Positions 1 to 6,688 of a stretch of DNA of 11,805 nt are shown here, one piece after another (within the stretch, counting starts at the first letter, position 1; every line of letters begins with the position of its first letter). Position numbers and translations under genes: made by a program. The DNA comes from CAVVVS01 sp963751355 (lineage in GTDB: Bacteria; Bacteroidota; Ignavibacteria; Ignavibacteriales; Ignavibacteriaceae). The DNA is taken from assembly GCA_963751355.1 (NCBI GenBank), contig CAVVVS010000082.1, positions 1 to 11,805 of the forward strand, given 5' to 3'. Below the pieces are notes generated by a model that did not search any database, was not told the DNA's origin, and saw only the letters and a program-made list of their open reading frames with translations.

Positions 1-52
1 TTGAGAAGTCCAATGGAAATATGATAACGATACTTTAAATGGTAATTGTTAT

Positions 53-526
53 TTGTATTATAAAGGGGGAATCGTCCAATCCGGGATGTCTTACTTAAAG
101 GGAGTTAAAATCGGGATCACAAAAAATTATTATAATGACGGAAGATTGGAATCGGAGATTAATTATAGTAATAATATTAAAAAAGGGCTCACACTCTATT
201 ATTATAAAAACGGATCTCTTAAGGCTTCGTTAAATTATAAAGATGATAAATTGAGCGGTGAATATAAGACCTATTACAATGAAGGATTGGTTGAATCGGA
301 AGCGAATTATCAAAACGGACAAATAGTCGGAAAGAAAAAATATTATTACAAATACGGACAGATAAAACGGGAAGAAAATTATTGGAAAGGTAAATTGGAC
401 GGTTGGCAGCGAGATTATTTTGAGGATGGAAAACTTAAAAAAGAAGAATTTTATGATGGCGGAACCATGAAAACAAGTAAACTTTATGATGAAAGTGGAA
501 AGATTGTATCAACTTACGGATATTAA
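53..526 (+). CDS. MORN-type (YwqK-like) repeat protein, 5' end missing or broken
   Basis: The product is a chain of about 24-residue repeats of the pattern G-x3-YY-x-G-x-L-x-S/E-x-NY-x2-G/D, the MORN_2/YwqK type; five complete copies follow one another after the first 16 residues. Such proteins are common in Bacteroidota and are often labelled 'toxin-antitoxin YwqK family antitoxin', but the role is not established and there is no toxin gene here. The only in-frame start codon is the TTG at 53, with no Shine-Dalgarno sequence before it. Reading the same frame upstream from position 5 gives EVQWKYDNDTLNGNCYL, which continues the repeat pattern into a sixth copy and part of a seventh. The TTG is therefore probably internal, and the TGA at 2-4 suggests an interrupted gene or a frameshift at the window edge. 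The repeat call is firm; the start is not. Confidence 0.7.
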   Translation: MYYKGGIVQSGMSYLKGVKIGITKNYYNDGRLESEINYSNNIKKGLTLYYYKNGSLKASLNYKDDKLSGEYKTYYNEGLVESEANYQNGQIVGKKKYYYKYGQIKREENYWKGKLDGWQRDYFEDGKLKKEEFYDGGTMKTSKLYDESGKIVSTYGY

Positions 527-543
527 AGCTAGGTAATGATGAC

Positions 544-830
544 ATGATTTTACCCATTGTATATCATGAAAATTATGTTGTTCCCTCGCCTGCCGGTCAT
601 AGATTCCCGATACAAAAATTTCAGTCTCTTTTTGAACAGCTTTATAATTATGTTTAAAGTAAAATCGCATAATTATCATTTTGAAGACCGAGTATGTTTT
701 GGAAATAATATTCAAATAAAATATCAGCGAAAATCATTAGAATCTGCATTATCGGGGCTTTATTTTCTAAAAAAATATTATATCTTGAACAACGTATTGA
801 GACATCTTTTAGAATCGTGAATTTTGTATT
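544..830 (+). pseudogene. Remnant of a histone deacetylase / acetoin-utilization (AcuC-like) family gene
   Basis: From the ATG at 544, preceded by AGG at 531-533, the frame reads 37 residues and stops at TAA 655-657. The peptide starts MILPIVYHENYVVPSPAGHR and continues FPIQKFQSLFEQL. This is the N-terminal pattern of bacterial histone-deacetylase-like proteins (YHP-Y-x-PLP-x-GHRFPM-x-K-F-x2-L-x-E-L). Another frame at 681-716 reads LKTEYVLEIIF, like the family's 'HTPEYV-K' segment. The first frame resumes near 712-815 with ISAKIIRI and LFSKKILYLEQRI, like the following 'S-KEIR-IGFPL-L-R' segment. About 30 residues seem lost between the first two pieces, and everything after roughly residue 100 (the Zn-binding and catalytic part) is absent. 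It begins 17 bases after the MORN gene. The first segment is convincing to me; the later two are weaker. No intact protein is made. Confidence 0.6.
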
Positions 831-926
831 TTATATTCGACGAATGTCTAATAGACTATAAGGAGACAAATTCATTGGGCAGTAATTTTTTTATATATTT
901 TTAAAAATTGATAAAAAATCGTAAAC

Positions 927-1832
927 ATGAAAAAATTTAAACATCCCCCAAAATTTACTATTGGATTGCTCCAGTTATCCTTTACAAAAGATCCGGACAC
1001 AAATTTAAATAAAGCCGTTTCATGGATTGAAAAAGCCGCCAAAGAGGGTGCTAGGGTAATTTGTCTGCCGGAGTTATTCCGCTCGCAATATTTTTGTCAA
1101 GCAGAAGATATTACCAATTTTGATTTAGCGGAAACTATTCCCGGCCCTGCAACTCAGGCTATTAGCAACGTTGCTAAAAGTTTCGGAGTTGTGGTAATTG
1201 TACCCCTGTTTGAAAAACGTACCATGGGGATTTACCACAATAGTGCTGTAGTAATAGATGATGAAGGAAATATTGCCGGGCACTATCGTAAGATGCACAT
1301 TCCCGACGATCCCGCATATTATGAAAAATTTTATTTTACTCCGGGGGATTTAGGCTACAAATCTTTCGATACAAAATTTGGTAATATTGGAACTTTAATT
1401 TGCTGGGATCAATGGTATCCTGAGGCTGCCAGATTAACTGCACTTAAAGGTGCAAATGTTCTATTTTACCCGACTGCTATTGGTTGGCATCCGCACGAAA
1501 AAGCTGAACAAGGAACAGCTCAATTCGAATCATGGCAGACGGTGCAGCGGGGACATGCAATTGCAAACGGAATTTATGTGGCTGCTGTTAACCGGGTTGG
1601 TCATGAAAAATATTCACCAGATTCTCCCGGCATAGAGTTCTGGGGCTCGTCTTTCATTGCTGATCCGCAGGGAGTAATTATAGCTCAAGCTTCGCTCGAT
1701 AAGGAAGAAATTCTGCTGGCAGAAATTGATACTTCAAGAATTGAATATATCAGAAGAAACTGGCCTTTCCTGCGGGATAGAAGAATCGATTCTTATTACG
1801 GAATCGACAAAAGATTTTTGGAAAGTGATTAA
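927..1832 (+). CDS. aguB: N-carbamoylputrescine amidase (nitrilase superfamily)
   Basis: This enzyme hydrolyses N-carbamoylputrescine to putrescine, CO2 and ammonia, the last step of the agmatine route to putrescine; it is cytoplasmic. The 301 residues match the usual family length of about 290-300. The nitrilase triad is visible: Glu49 in LPELF, Lys122 in YRKMHIPDDP and Cys159 in ICWDQWYPEAAR. The stretches YEKFYFTPGD and the C-terminal NWPFLRDRRIDSY are typical of the carbamoylputrescine branch rather than of general omega-amidases. The agmatine deiminase gene follows 36 bases downstream on the same strand, which supports the substrate assignment. The ATG at 927 has no clear Shine-Dalgarno sequence, as often seen in Bacteroidota. 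A possible promoter of that group (TTG at 875-877, TATATTTT at 894-901) lies just upstream but is too AT-rich to be trusted. Confidence 0.93.
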   Translation: MKKFKHPPKFTIGLLQLSFTKDPDTNLNKAVSWIEKAAKEGARVICLPELFRSQYFCQAEDITNFDLAETIPGPATQAISNVAKSFGVVVIVPLFEKRTMGIYHNSAVVIDDEGNIAGHYRKMHIPDDPAYYEKFYFTPGDLGYKSFDTKFGNIGTLICWDQWYPEAARLTALKGANVLFYPTAIGWHPHEKAEQGTAQFESWQTVQRGHAIANGIYVAAVNRVGHEKYSPDSPGIEFWGSSFIADPQGVIIAQASLDKEEILLAEIDTSRIEYIRRNWPFLRDRRIDSYYGIDKRFLESD

Positions 1833-1868
1833 ACGATATTGTAATTGTGTATATTCAATTGCTCAAAC

Positions 1869-2927
1869 ATGACTAATACACCATCTAAATTAAATTATAG
1901 AATTCCGGCCGAGTGGGAACTTCATGAAGCAACATGGATAGGATTTCCGCATAATAGGGAAGATTGGCCTGGTAAGTTTACGCCTATTCAATGGGTGTAC
2001 GCTGAGATAATAAAAAAATTATCTACAAGTGAAAAAACGAGAATTTTAGTCGAATCAATCCAGCATGAAAAAAAAGCAAAATATATTTTGTCTTCCTCAG
2101 GCGTTAATCTTGATAACATTGAATTCTTCCGTTTGAAAACCGATAGGGGATGGTTGCGCGATTCTGGTCCGTTTTTCATAAAAAAAGGGAAGGATGTAGC
2201 ATGCGTAAATTTTCGTTTCAACGGTTGGGCAAAATATTCAAATTATAAAAAAGATGAAAAAGTACCCGGTTTTATATCTTCCGAATTTAATCTTAATATG
2301 TTCGTACCGGAACATAATAATTGTCATGTTGTTCTTGAAGGAGGAGCTATAGATATTAACGGAAAAGGGACATTGATTACCACGGAAGAATGTTTGATGG
2401 ATGATAAAGTTCAGGTAAGAAACCCCGGTTTTACTAAAATCGATTATGAAAAAGTATTTAACGATTATTTAGGAATAAAGAATGTTTTATGGCTAGGCAG
2501 AGGAATTTCAGGCGATGACACCCACGGACATGTAGATGATCTCTGCAGGTTCGTGAATAAAACTACAATTGTATTGGTGCAGGAAAAAAAGAGTAATGAC
2601 GATAATTATAAAATTCTAAATGAAAATCGGGAAAGGGTAAAAGATTTTAAATTAGAGGACGGTTCAAAACTTGAATTGATTGAACTTCCTATGCCTGAGC
2701 CGATAATATTCAAAGGGCAGCGCTTACCTGCCAGTTATGCTAATTTCTATATTTCAAATTCGATGGTATTAGTACCCACCTTTAATGATCCTAATGATAA
2801 AAATGCAGTCGGTATATTAAGTGAACTTTTCAAGGATCGCACTGTAACCGGAATTCATGCTGTTGACCTTGTTTGGGGACTGGGCACATTGCATTGTCTT
2901 ACTCATGAACAGCCTGAATTAAAATGA
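1869..2927 (+). CDS. aguA: Agmatine deiminase (agmatine iminohydrolase)
   Basis: The enzyme converts agmatine to N-carbamoylputrescine and ammonia, supplying the substrate of the preceding aguB product. It belongs to the peptidylarginine-deiminase-like (PAD_porph) family with the guanidine-modifying fold. With the ATG at 1869 the protein has 352 residues. Visible family signatures are WIGFPH near residues 23-28, WLRDSGP with Asp98, LEGGAID with Glu157, HGHVDDL with His219, His221 and Asp223, and the C-terminal nucleophile Cys343 in GLGTLHCLTHEQPE. An in-frame TTG at 1845 would add eight residues (MCIFNCSN) that do not resemble the family N-terminus, so the ATG is preferred; neither start has a good Shine-Dalgarno sequence. 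No arginine decarboxylase (the agmatine source) is in the window, so agmatine is either made elsewhere or taken up. Confidence 0.94.
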   Translation: MTNTPSKLNYRIPAEWELHEATWIGFPHNREDWPGKFTPIQWVYAEIIKKLSTSEKTRILVESIQHEKKAKYILSSSGVNLDNIEFFRLKTDRGWLRDSGPFFIKKGKDVACVNFRFNGWAKYSNYKKDEKVPGFISSEFNLNMFVPEHNNCHVVLEGGAIDINGKGTLITTEECLMDDKVQVRNPGFTKIDYEKVFNDYLGIKNVLWLGRGISGDDTHGHVDDLCRFVNKTTIVLVQEKKSNDDNYKILNENRERVKDFKLEDGSKLELIELPMPEPIIFKGQRLPASYANFYISNSMVLVPTFNDPNDKNAVGILSELFKDRTVTGIHAVDLVWGLGTLHCLTHEQPELK

Positions 2928-2943
2928 AATAGCTCTATTTTTT
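2927..2943. terminator. Weak bidirectional hairpin between convergent aguA and doxX stops
   Basis: AAATAG (2927-2932) and CTATTT (2935-2940) form an inverted repeat, followed on the plus strand by a T run to 2943 and flanked on the minus strand by the matching bases. It overlaps both stop codons in the only space between the two convergent genes. The stem is short and nearly all A-T, so termination here is an inference. Confidence 0.3.
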
Positions 2944-3327
2944 GTGAGTTAACGAATCTATACTCCATTTGCCGGAACCATATGCAGCCATGAAAAGAAA
3001 TATAAAAAAATAGAATACCGCTTTCTCTCCTCCATTTACTATTGGCACTGTACCACGATGAGCGTGTACCATAAAATAAGCAACCGCCATCTCACCGCAT
3101 GCGATAAACGCAGCATATCTTGTCTTGAATCCAAGTCCGATTAGTATTCCGCCAAAAAACTCTATTACACCTGCGAGGATCATTTTAGGTGAAGTTGCTA
3201 TGTGTCCTCCGAATACACCGAATAGTTTTTGTGCACCGTGACTGGCAAATAAAAATGCCACAACAATTCGCATTAGGGCATAAAAATATTCATGAAGTTT
3301 GTATAATGATTTTTCGAAAGTATTCAT
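2935..3327 (-). CDS. DoxX family membrane protein
   Basis: A small integral membrane protein of 130 residues, the usual size for DoxX/DoxX-like proteins, with about four predicted transmembrane helices: one around FYALMRIVVAFLFASHG, two in the central ILAGVIEFFGGILIGLGF and YAAFIACGEMAVAYFMV stretches, and one in the C-terminal AVFYFFIFLFMAAYG. The SHGAQKLFGVFGG motif after the first helix and the GEMAVAYFMVHAHRG motif are characteristic of the family. DoxX-like proteins are linked to redox and thiol stress or quinone-associated functions in different bacteria; the exact role here cannot be told. I chose the ATG at 3327; an in-frame TTG at 3363 would add twelve polar residues (MSKSYSIKDDIN). 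The gene is monocistronic and converges on aguA with a 7-base gap. Confidence 0.88.
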   Translation of the reverse strand: MNTFEKSLYKLHEYFYALMRIVVAFLFASHGAQKLFGVFGGHIATSPKMILAGVIEFFGGILIGLGFKTRYAAFIACGEMAVAYFMVHAHRGTVPIVNGGEKAVFYFFIFLFMAAYGSGKWSIDSLTHKK

Positions 3328-3553
3328 ATTTATATCATCTTTAATACTATATGATTTACTCAAGCTGACCGCCTGCTAAATAATAAATTAAATTTAGTCT
3401 CTATTTATACTAATTAACACGGATTATTTTGATTATGCACAAGTCAAATTAATGAATATTCGTGGCTTCCTAGCGTTTAAATTCATAGCCAGTCAACTTG
3501 AGTAATTTAAAAATAATTGAAACATTTTGAAACAGAAGTGAGTAGAAACAAAA

Positions 3554-3632
3554 AAAACCTTGAAGTTTGTCCCGGCTGAGATATGTTATTTAACAAAATT
3601 TAAGACTAAGCTAAACAAGCCTTCAAGGTTTT
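3554..3632 (-). terminator. Long stem-loop with T run, likely terminator of the DUF6263-like gene
   Basis: A perfect 12-bp inverted repeat pairs 3554-3565 (AAAACCTTGAAG) with 3621-3632 (CTTCAAGGTTTT); after a one-base bulge the stem continues through TTGT/ACAA. The loop of about 45 bases contains a small palindrome, TGTTATTTAACA (3584-3595). Read on the minus strand, the stem ends in a run of eight T (complement of 3550-3557 region), and it lies 46 bases past the stop of the 3678-4526 gene. A rho-independent terminator is the simplest reading; the large loop is unusual and a small mobile repeat or small RNA cannot be excluded. Confidence 0.5.
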
Positions 3633-3677
3633 AACTGATCTCTGAAACATGACAGCTTTCATGACTCAGTGAAAATG

Positions 3678-4526
3678 CTAATCGCTAATAAGAGTTCTGG
3701 AGGTGTTAGTCGATTGTGTAACGGGAATTATCATATTTTGATTTCCTTTTGCAGCAATTGTCATTTTATGATCCGATTTTGAATCGATATTTACTAAAAC
3801 CCCCTCTTCCGGATCAAAATCTGCCGAACCGGTTGCCTTTCCGGTTCCTTCTATATAAAGTTCCATACCTCTCATATTTCCCTTACCTTCGATATTAGTT
3901 TTAGCAGTGAAAGTAATTTTTAAGCAGTCTCTTCCTGCTTTCTTTTCTTTTCCGGCTAGGGTATAATCAAAATCAGATTTTATGACCATTTTTCCCATCT
4001 GGCTATCCGCCGTGTCTATTTTTGAAGCCTGCCATTTATCTCCTATATTGATACTTTTTCCAGGTAATTGAACAAACTCGAATGATGATTGATTTCTGAA
4101 ATTTTTCTCAATACCCGATTGATTATCTAAGGAATCAAGCAGAGTTTTATTTTCCACAACACCTAATTTTGTTAATACCATCTTCGTTCTTTTACCTAAA
4201 AAATCTTTCAATGAAAAAGTTGTATCTTTCATTGACGAAGAAGAATGGACTTTTATAGAATCGTAAGCCGCTGTCAAAGTTAAATTACCATTATCCGAAC
4301 GGTTTGTTACAATCATTCTATCGATAGTATGAACATCGTTATTAAAAGTCATTTCCCGTCCCATCACCTGCTGGGTAACTTTTGAATTTGTTAATCCCCT
4401 GTATTTGTAAGTTTTACCCTTTTGCATTTTATATTGAAGGTTATAGCCCTCCTGTGCATACACGAACGATGCACTGATTACAACGGTAAAAAGAATAGTT
4501 GCAAATCTTAATAAATTGCGTTTCAT
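3678..4526 (-). CDS. Secreted DUF6263-like protein of unknown function
   Basis: A 282-residue protein with a Sec signal peptide: MKRNL, a hydrophobic core to about residue 22, and a likely cut after the Ala of VYAQ (residue 24). No lipobox cysteine is present, so it is exported to the periplasm or beyond. The mature part begins YNLQYKMQKGKTYKYRG, with alternating beta-strand-like segments, a central TKLGVVENKTLLDSL stretch, and a C-terminal GTGKATGSADFDPEEGVLVN segment. This layout resembles the DUF6263 family, secreted beta-rich proteins frequent in Bacteroidota with no known function. The ATG at 4526 is supported by AAAGGA a few bases upstream on the minus strand. It stands alone: a stem-loop lies downstream and a pair of palindromes lies 41-67 bases upstream. 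The family name is from memory of sequence style and is moderately sure; secretion is firm. Confidence 0.75.
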   Translation of the reverse strand: MKRNLLRFATILFTVVISASFVYAQEGYNLQYKMQKGKTYKYRGLTNSKVTQQVMGREMTFNNDVHTIDRMIVTNRSDNGNLTLTAAYDSIKVHSSSSMKDTTFSLKDFLGKRTKMVLTKLGVVENKTLLDSLDNQSGIEKNFRNQSSFEFVQLPGKSINIGDKWQASKIDTADSQMGKMVIKSDFDYTLAGKEKKAGRDCLKITFTAKTNIEGKGNMRGMELYIEGTGKATGSADFDPEEGVLVNIDSKSDHKMTIAAKGNQNMIIPVTQSTNTSRTLISD

Positions 4527-4566
4527 ATTGTTCCTTTGATAGATTTATTAATGTTTGAATCTCCTC

Positions 4567-4593
4567 AACCCGGGTTCGTTAAAAATTTTAACG
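4567..4593. promoter_or_regulatory. Two adjacent perfect palindromes upstream of the DUF6263-like gene
   Basis: AACCCGGGTT (4567-4576) is followed directly by the 17-base palindrome CGTTAAAAATTTTAACG (4577-4593), eight bases on each side of a central A. They lie 41-67 bases upstream of the start codon of the minus-strand gene at 4526, where a promoter and operator would be expected. A repressor or activator site is an inference from symmetry and position only. Confidence 0.35.
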
Positions 4594-4679
4594 ATGACAA
4601 AACTTTCATGATTTAGTGATGTTCCGAATTTGAGAAAAGATTCCCTTCTTAAATTATTTTACTTTTATTTTTTGAATTT

Positions 4680-4818
4680 CTGCAAATTGTATAAAATTAT
4701 CTTTTTGCCGTTTCGAAGGAGTCATCACCTAAGAACTGTTCGCCTATGGTGCAAATCTTTTTTAAAATTGTGAGATTTATCCCTTATGCTGAAATGATAA
4801 TGAATATTTATTTTGCAG
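4680..4818 (-). repeat. MITE/REP-like repeat, copy 2 (reverse orientation)
   Basis: Read on the minus strand, this segment aligns along its length with 7847-7979. Shared blocks, in order: 16 identical bases CTGCAAAATAAATATT (4818-4803 against 7847-7862); 16 of 18 in the AAGGGA...TCACAA block (4785-4768 against 7885-7902); AGATTTG; 18 of 21 in the GATGACTC-TTCGAAA block (4726-4706 against 7942-7962); and TTTGCAGAAA at the end (4686-4677 against 7973-7982). Both ends carry CTGCAAA as a terminal inverted repeat. There is no open reading frame. It lies between the 3' end of the M28 peptidase gene and the upstream region of the DUF6263-like gene. It looks older than copy 1, since its ends are less symmetrical. 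Confidence 0.75.
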
Positions 4819-4851
4819 GCATTCTAGTATAAAGTCTTTCAAAAAGCCTAA

Positions 4852-6420
4852 CTAATCTTCGATGAATTTATAATAATCATTCCCATTAGCAATCATTAAC
4901 GCAGTTTCAAATACTAATTTCGTAACTTTTTTTGCCTTTTCAAAATTAATTAGCCCTGCTTCATCATGAACTGTATGGTATTCATTTTCAGTTCCTGAAT
5001 GAAAAAAAATAGAAGGGACTTTTTTTTGCATAAAACTCATATGGTCGCTGCCTCCTTGAAGTAAATTTTCATTAAATATGAGGGTAAACTTAGTCATTTT
5101 ATTTGCTTCTTCTACCACTTGTTTTAGTCCCGGACTTTTCGAATAGCCGTAGATATACAGAGAATCAATACTATTTCTGCCTATCATATCTATATTTAAC
5201 ATAGCAATAGTTTTTTGTAGAGGTATAAGAGGATTATCCACATAGTAACGGGAACCAAATAATCCTTTTTCTTCACCGCAGAAAGCTATGAACAATATGC
5301 TCCTTTTGGGCTTAAGTGAGGCGGTTCCGAATGCTCTTGCCGCACTGATCATGGCAGCAGTTCCGGAGGCATTATCATCAGCGCCGTTATAAATATAATC
5401 TTCACCGGGATTATGATTCTTTTTATATCCAACATGATCATAATGTGCCCCTATTATTACAAATTCATCTTTTAATTTAGGATCGTTTCCTTCGGCGTAT
5501 CCAACAACATTATTTGAAATCATTTGTTTAATGAATGTATCGGTTTTTAATGAAACAATCGCATCGGTAATTGGAAAGGAATTAGTTTTAAAAGATTTAT
5601 CGATGGCTAATTGGATTTCTTTTAACTTCTCAATACTCCCGAATAAATCAACAACTACGTCTTCACCTACTTCGGCAGAAGGAATCTTATCTTTTTCATC
5701 GGACAACAGAGTAAGGGGTAATACATCCATAGGAATAAATCCGGATAAGGAAGGCCACGGAAATCCTGTGGGCGACAGCAACATATGGTTCAACGGATCC
5801 TGAACAACCAAAACTCCGGCGGCTCCGTGATCAATAGCGGTATTTACCTTTTCTTTTATTGTCGAATATTTCGTCGCTTTCTTACTGTTAAACTTCGAAA
5901 GAGGATCATCTTCTCCCGGTTCATGTTTTAGAATCAAAACAATCTTATCTTTTACATCCAAATTTTCATAGTCATTGTAACCGTATTCCGGCGCATCAAT
6001 TCCGTAACCTGCAAAAACTAGCGGTGCAGTTGCTGTTTTATTTGCGGTCATCTCAAAGGGCACAAATTGACTTTTAATTTTGTATGATTTCTCTTTCCCG
6101 CCTATATTTATTTTTAACAGATTATCGGTGGCAAGACTTATTTTCCCCATATGAACGGTTTGGAAATAACTACCGTCAACAGGCTTGATATTTGATTTTG
6201 CAAATTCACTTGCTATGTACTTTGCCGCAATATTCAGTTCGGTACTCGGTGTATCCCTTCCTTTCAATGAATCGGATGCCAAAAAATCAAGATCTTGTTT
6301 GATTTGCGCAGCGCTAATGTCAGATTCGCTGCCGGGAGTATTTTTAGTAACTCCAGTTTGGCAGCATCCAATAATAATGAGGGACAAAACAAATAAAAGG
6401 AATAATTTAAATAATTTCAT
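4852..6420 (-). CDS. M28 family zinc metallopeptidase, lipoprotein with PA domain
   Basis: A 522-residue predicted lipoprotein aminopeptidase/carboxypeptidase of the M28 (PA-domain) type. The N-terminus is a lipoprotein signal with lipobox I-I-G-C at Cys19, so the enzyme should be anchored facing the periplasm or cell surface. A PA (protease-associated) insert spans about 130-260 (APLVFAGYGID, KIVLILKHEP, GAAGVLVVQDP). The catalytic domain spans about 300-515 with all expected co-catalytic zinc residues: His326 and Asp328 in GAHYDHVG, Asp348 in NGADDNASGT, catalytic Glu383 and ligand Glu384 in CGEEKGLFGS, Asp411 in NIDMIGRN, and His482 in NEYHTVHDE. It therefore appears active. The ATG at 6420 has GTGGGGAAA just upstream on the minus strand. 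It is divergent from pntAA, with 268 bases between them, and stands alone on its strand. The exact peptide substrate is unknown. Confidence 0.93.
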   Translation of the reverse strand: MKLFKLFLLFVLSLIIIGCCQTGVTKNTPGSESDISAAQIKQDLDFLASDSLKGRDTPSTELNIAAKYIASEFAKSNIKPVDGSYFQTVHMGKISLATDNLLKINIGGKEKSYKIKSQFVPFEMTANKTATAPLVFAGYGIDAPEYGYNDYENLDVKDKIVLILKHEPGEDDPLSKFNSKKATKYSTIKEKVNTAIDHGAAGVLVVQDPLNHMLLSPTGFPWPSLSGFIPMDVLPLTLLSDEKDKIPSAEVGEDVVVDLFGSIEKLKEIQLAIDKSFKTNSFPITDAIVSLKTDTFIKQMISNNVVGYAEGNDPKLKDEFVIIGAHYDHVGYKKNHNPGEDYIYNGADDNASGTAAMISAARAFGTASLKPKRSILFIAFCGEEKGLFGSRYYVDNPLIPLQKTIAMLNIDMIGRNSIDSLYIYGYSKSPGLKQVVEEANKMTKFTLIFNENLLQGGSDHMSFMQKKVPSIFFHSGTENEYHTVHDEAGLINFEKAKKVTKLVFETALMIANGNDYYKFIED

Positions 6421-6672
6421 AATTTCCCCACTTTTAAATATTGTTTAAATTTATAAATTTTTTTTAAGATATTATAATAAAATGTGATAAAAGGATAAAT
6501 ATATTAAATTTACTTTTCGATTATTGTCCAACTTAACGGCAGTCTGAAAAAAGAATATCTATTATTCTATAACATCTGAAAAATTAAAGAATTGTAGAAA
6601 AATCATTGATTTGTTTTTAGCTCAAAATCGTATTAAGTTTTATAATTAAAAATAAATGTTTCTTCTAATTTT

Positions 6673-6680
6673 AGAAGGAG
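6673..6680 (+). promoter_or_regulatory. Ribosome binding site that sets a TTG start for pntAA
   Basis: AGAAGGAG lies 8 bases before the TTG at 6689. An upstream in-frame ATG at 6656 would place this strong Shine-Dalgarno sequence inside the coding region and would add FLLILEGDDK, which does not resemble the family. Starting at the TTG gives MILAVPKEVLPGE, the usual transhydrogenase N-terminus. Confidence 0.85.
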
Positions 6681-6688
6681 ATGATAAA

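Noticed and set aside
557..820. An 87-codon open frame on the plus strand and a 68-codon frame on the minus strand (509-715).
   Set aside because: Neither product resembles a protein; the HDAC-like signal lies in a different frame over the same bases, so both are shadows of the decayed gene.
3409..3464. Partial symmetry between CACGGATT and ATTCGTGG, recalling the ATTCGTG-type interspersed repeats of Bacteroidota.
   Set aside because: The arms are short and imperfect, and there is no second copy in the window to confirm a repeat family.
3571..3583. CGGCTGAGATAT, which contains the GGCUGAGA core of TPP riboswitches.
   Set aside because: The second conserved TPP segment (CCUGAUC...UAAUACC...GGGA) and the expected helices are absent, and no thiamine gene follows.
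3657..4619. TTTCATGACTCAGTGA (3657-3672) and TTTCATGATTTAGTGA (4604-4619) as direct repeats flanking the DUF6263-like gene.
   Set aside because: Sixteen bases with two mismatches in AT-rich sequence is near chance level, and there is no other sign that the gene is a mobile cassette.
6421..6688. Possible promoters in the divergent spacer between the M28 gene and pntAA (TATAAT at 6641, TTTG-like boxes).
   Set aside because: The spacing between candidate boxes does not fit a sigma-70 or Bacteroidota-type promoter, and such motifs are frequent in sequence this AT-rich.
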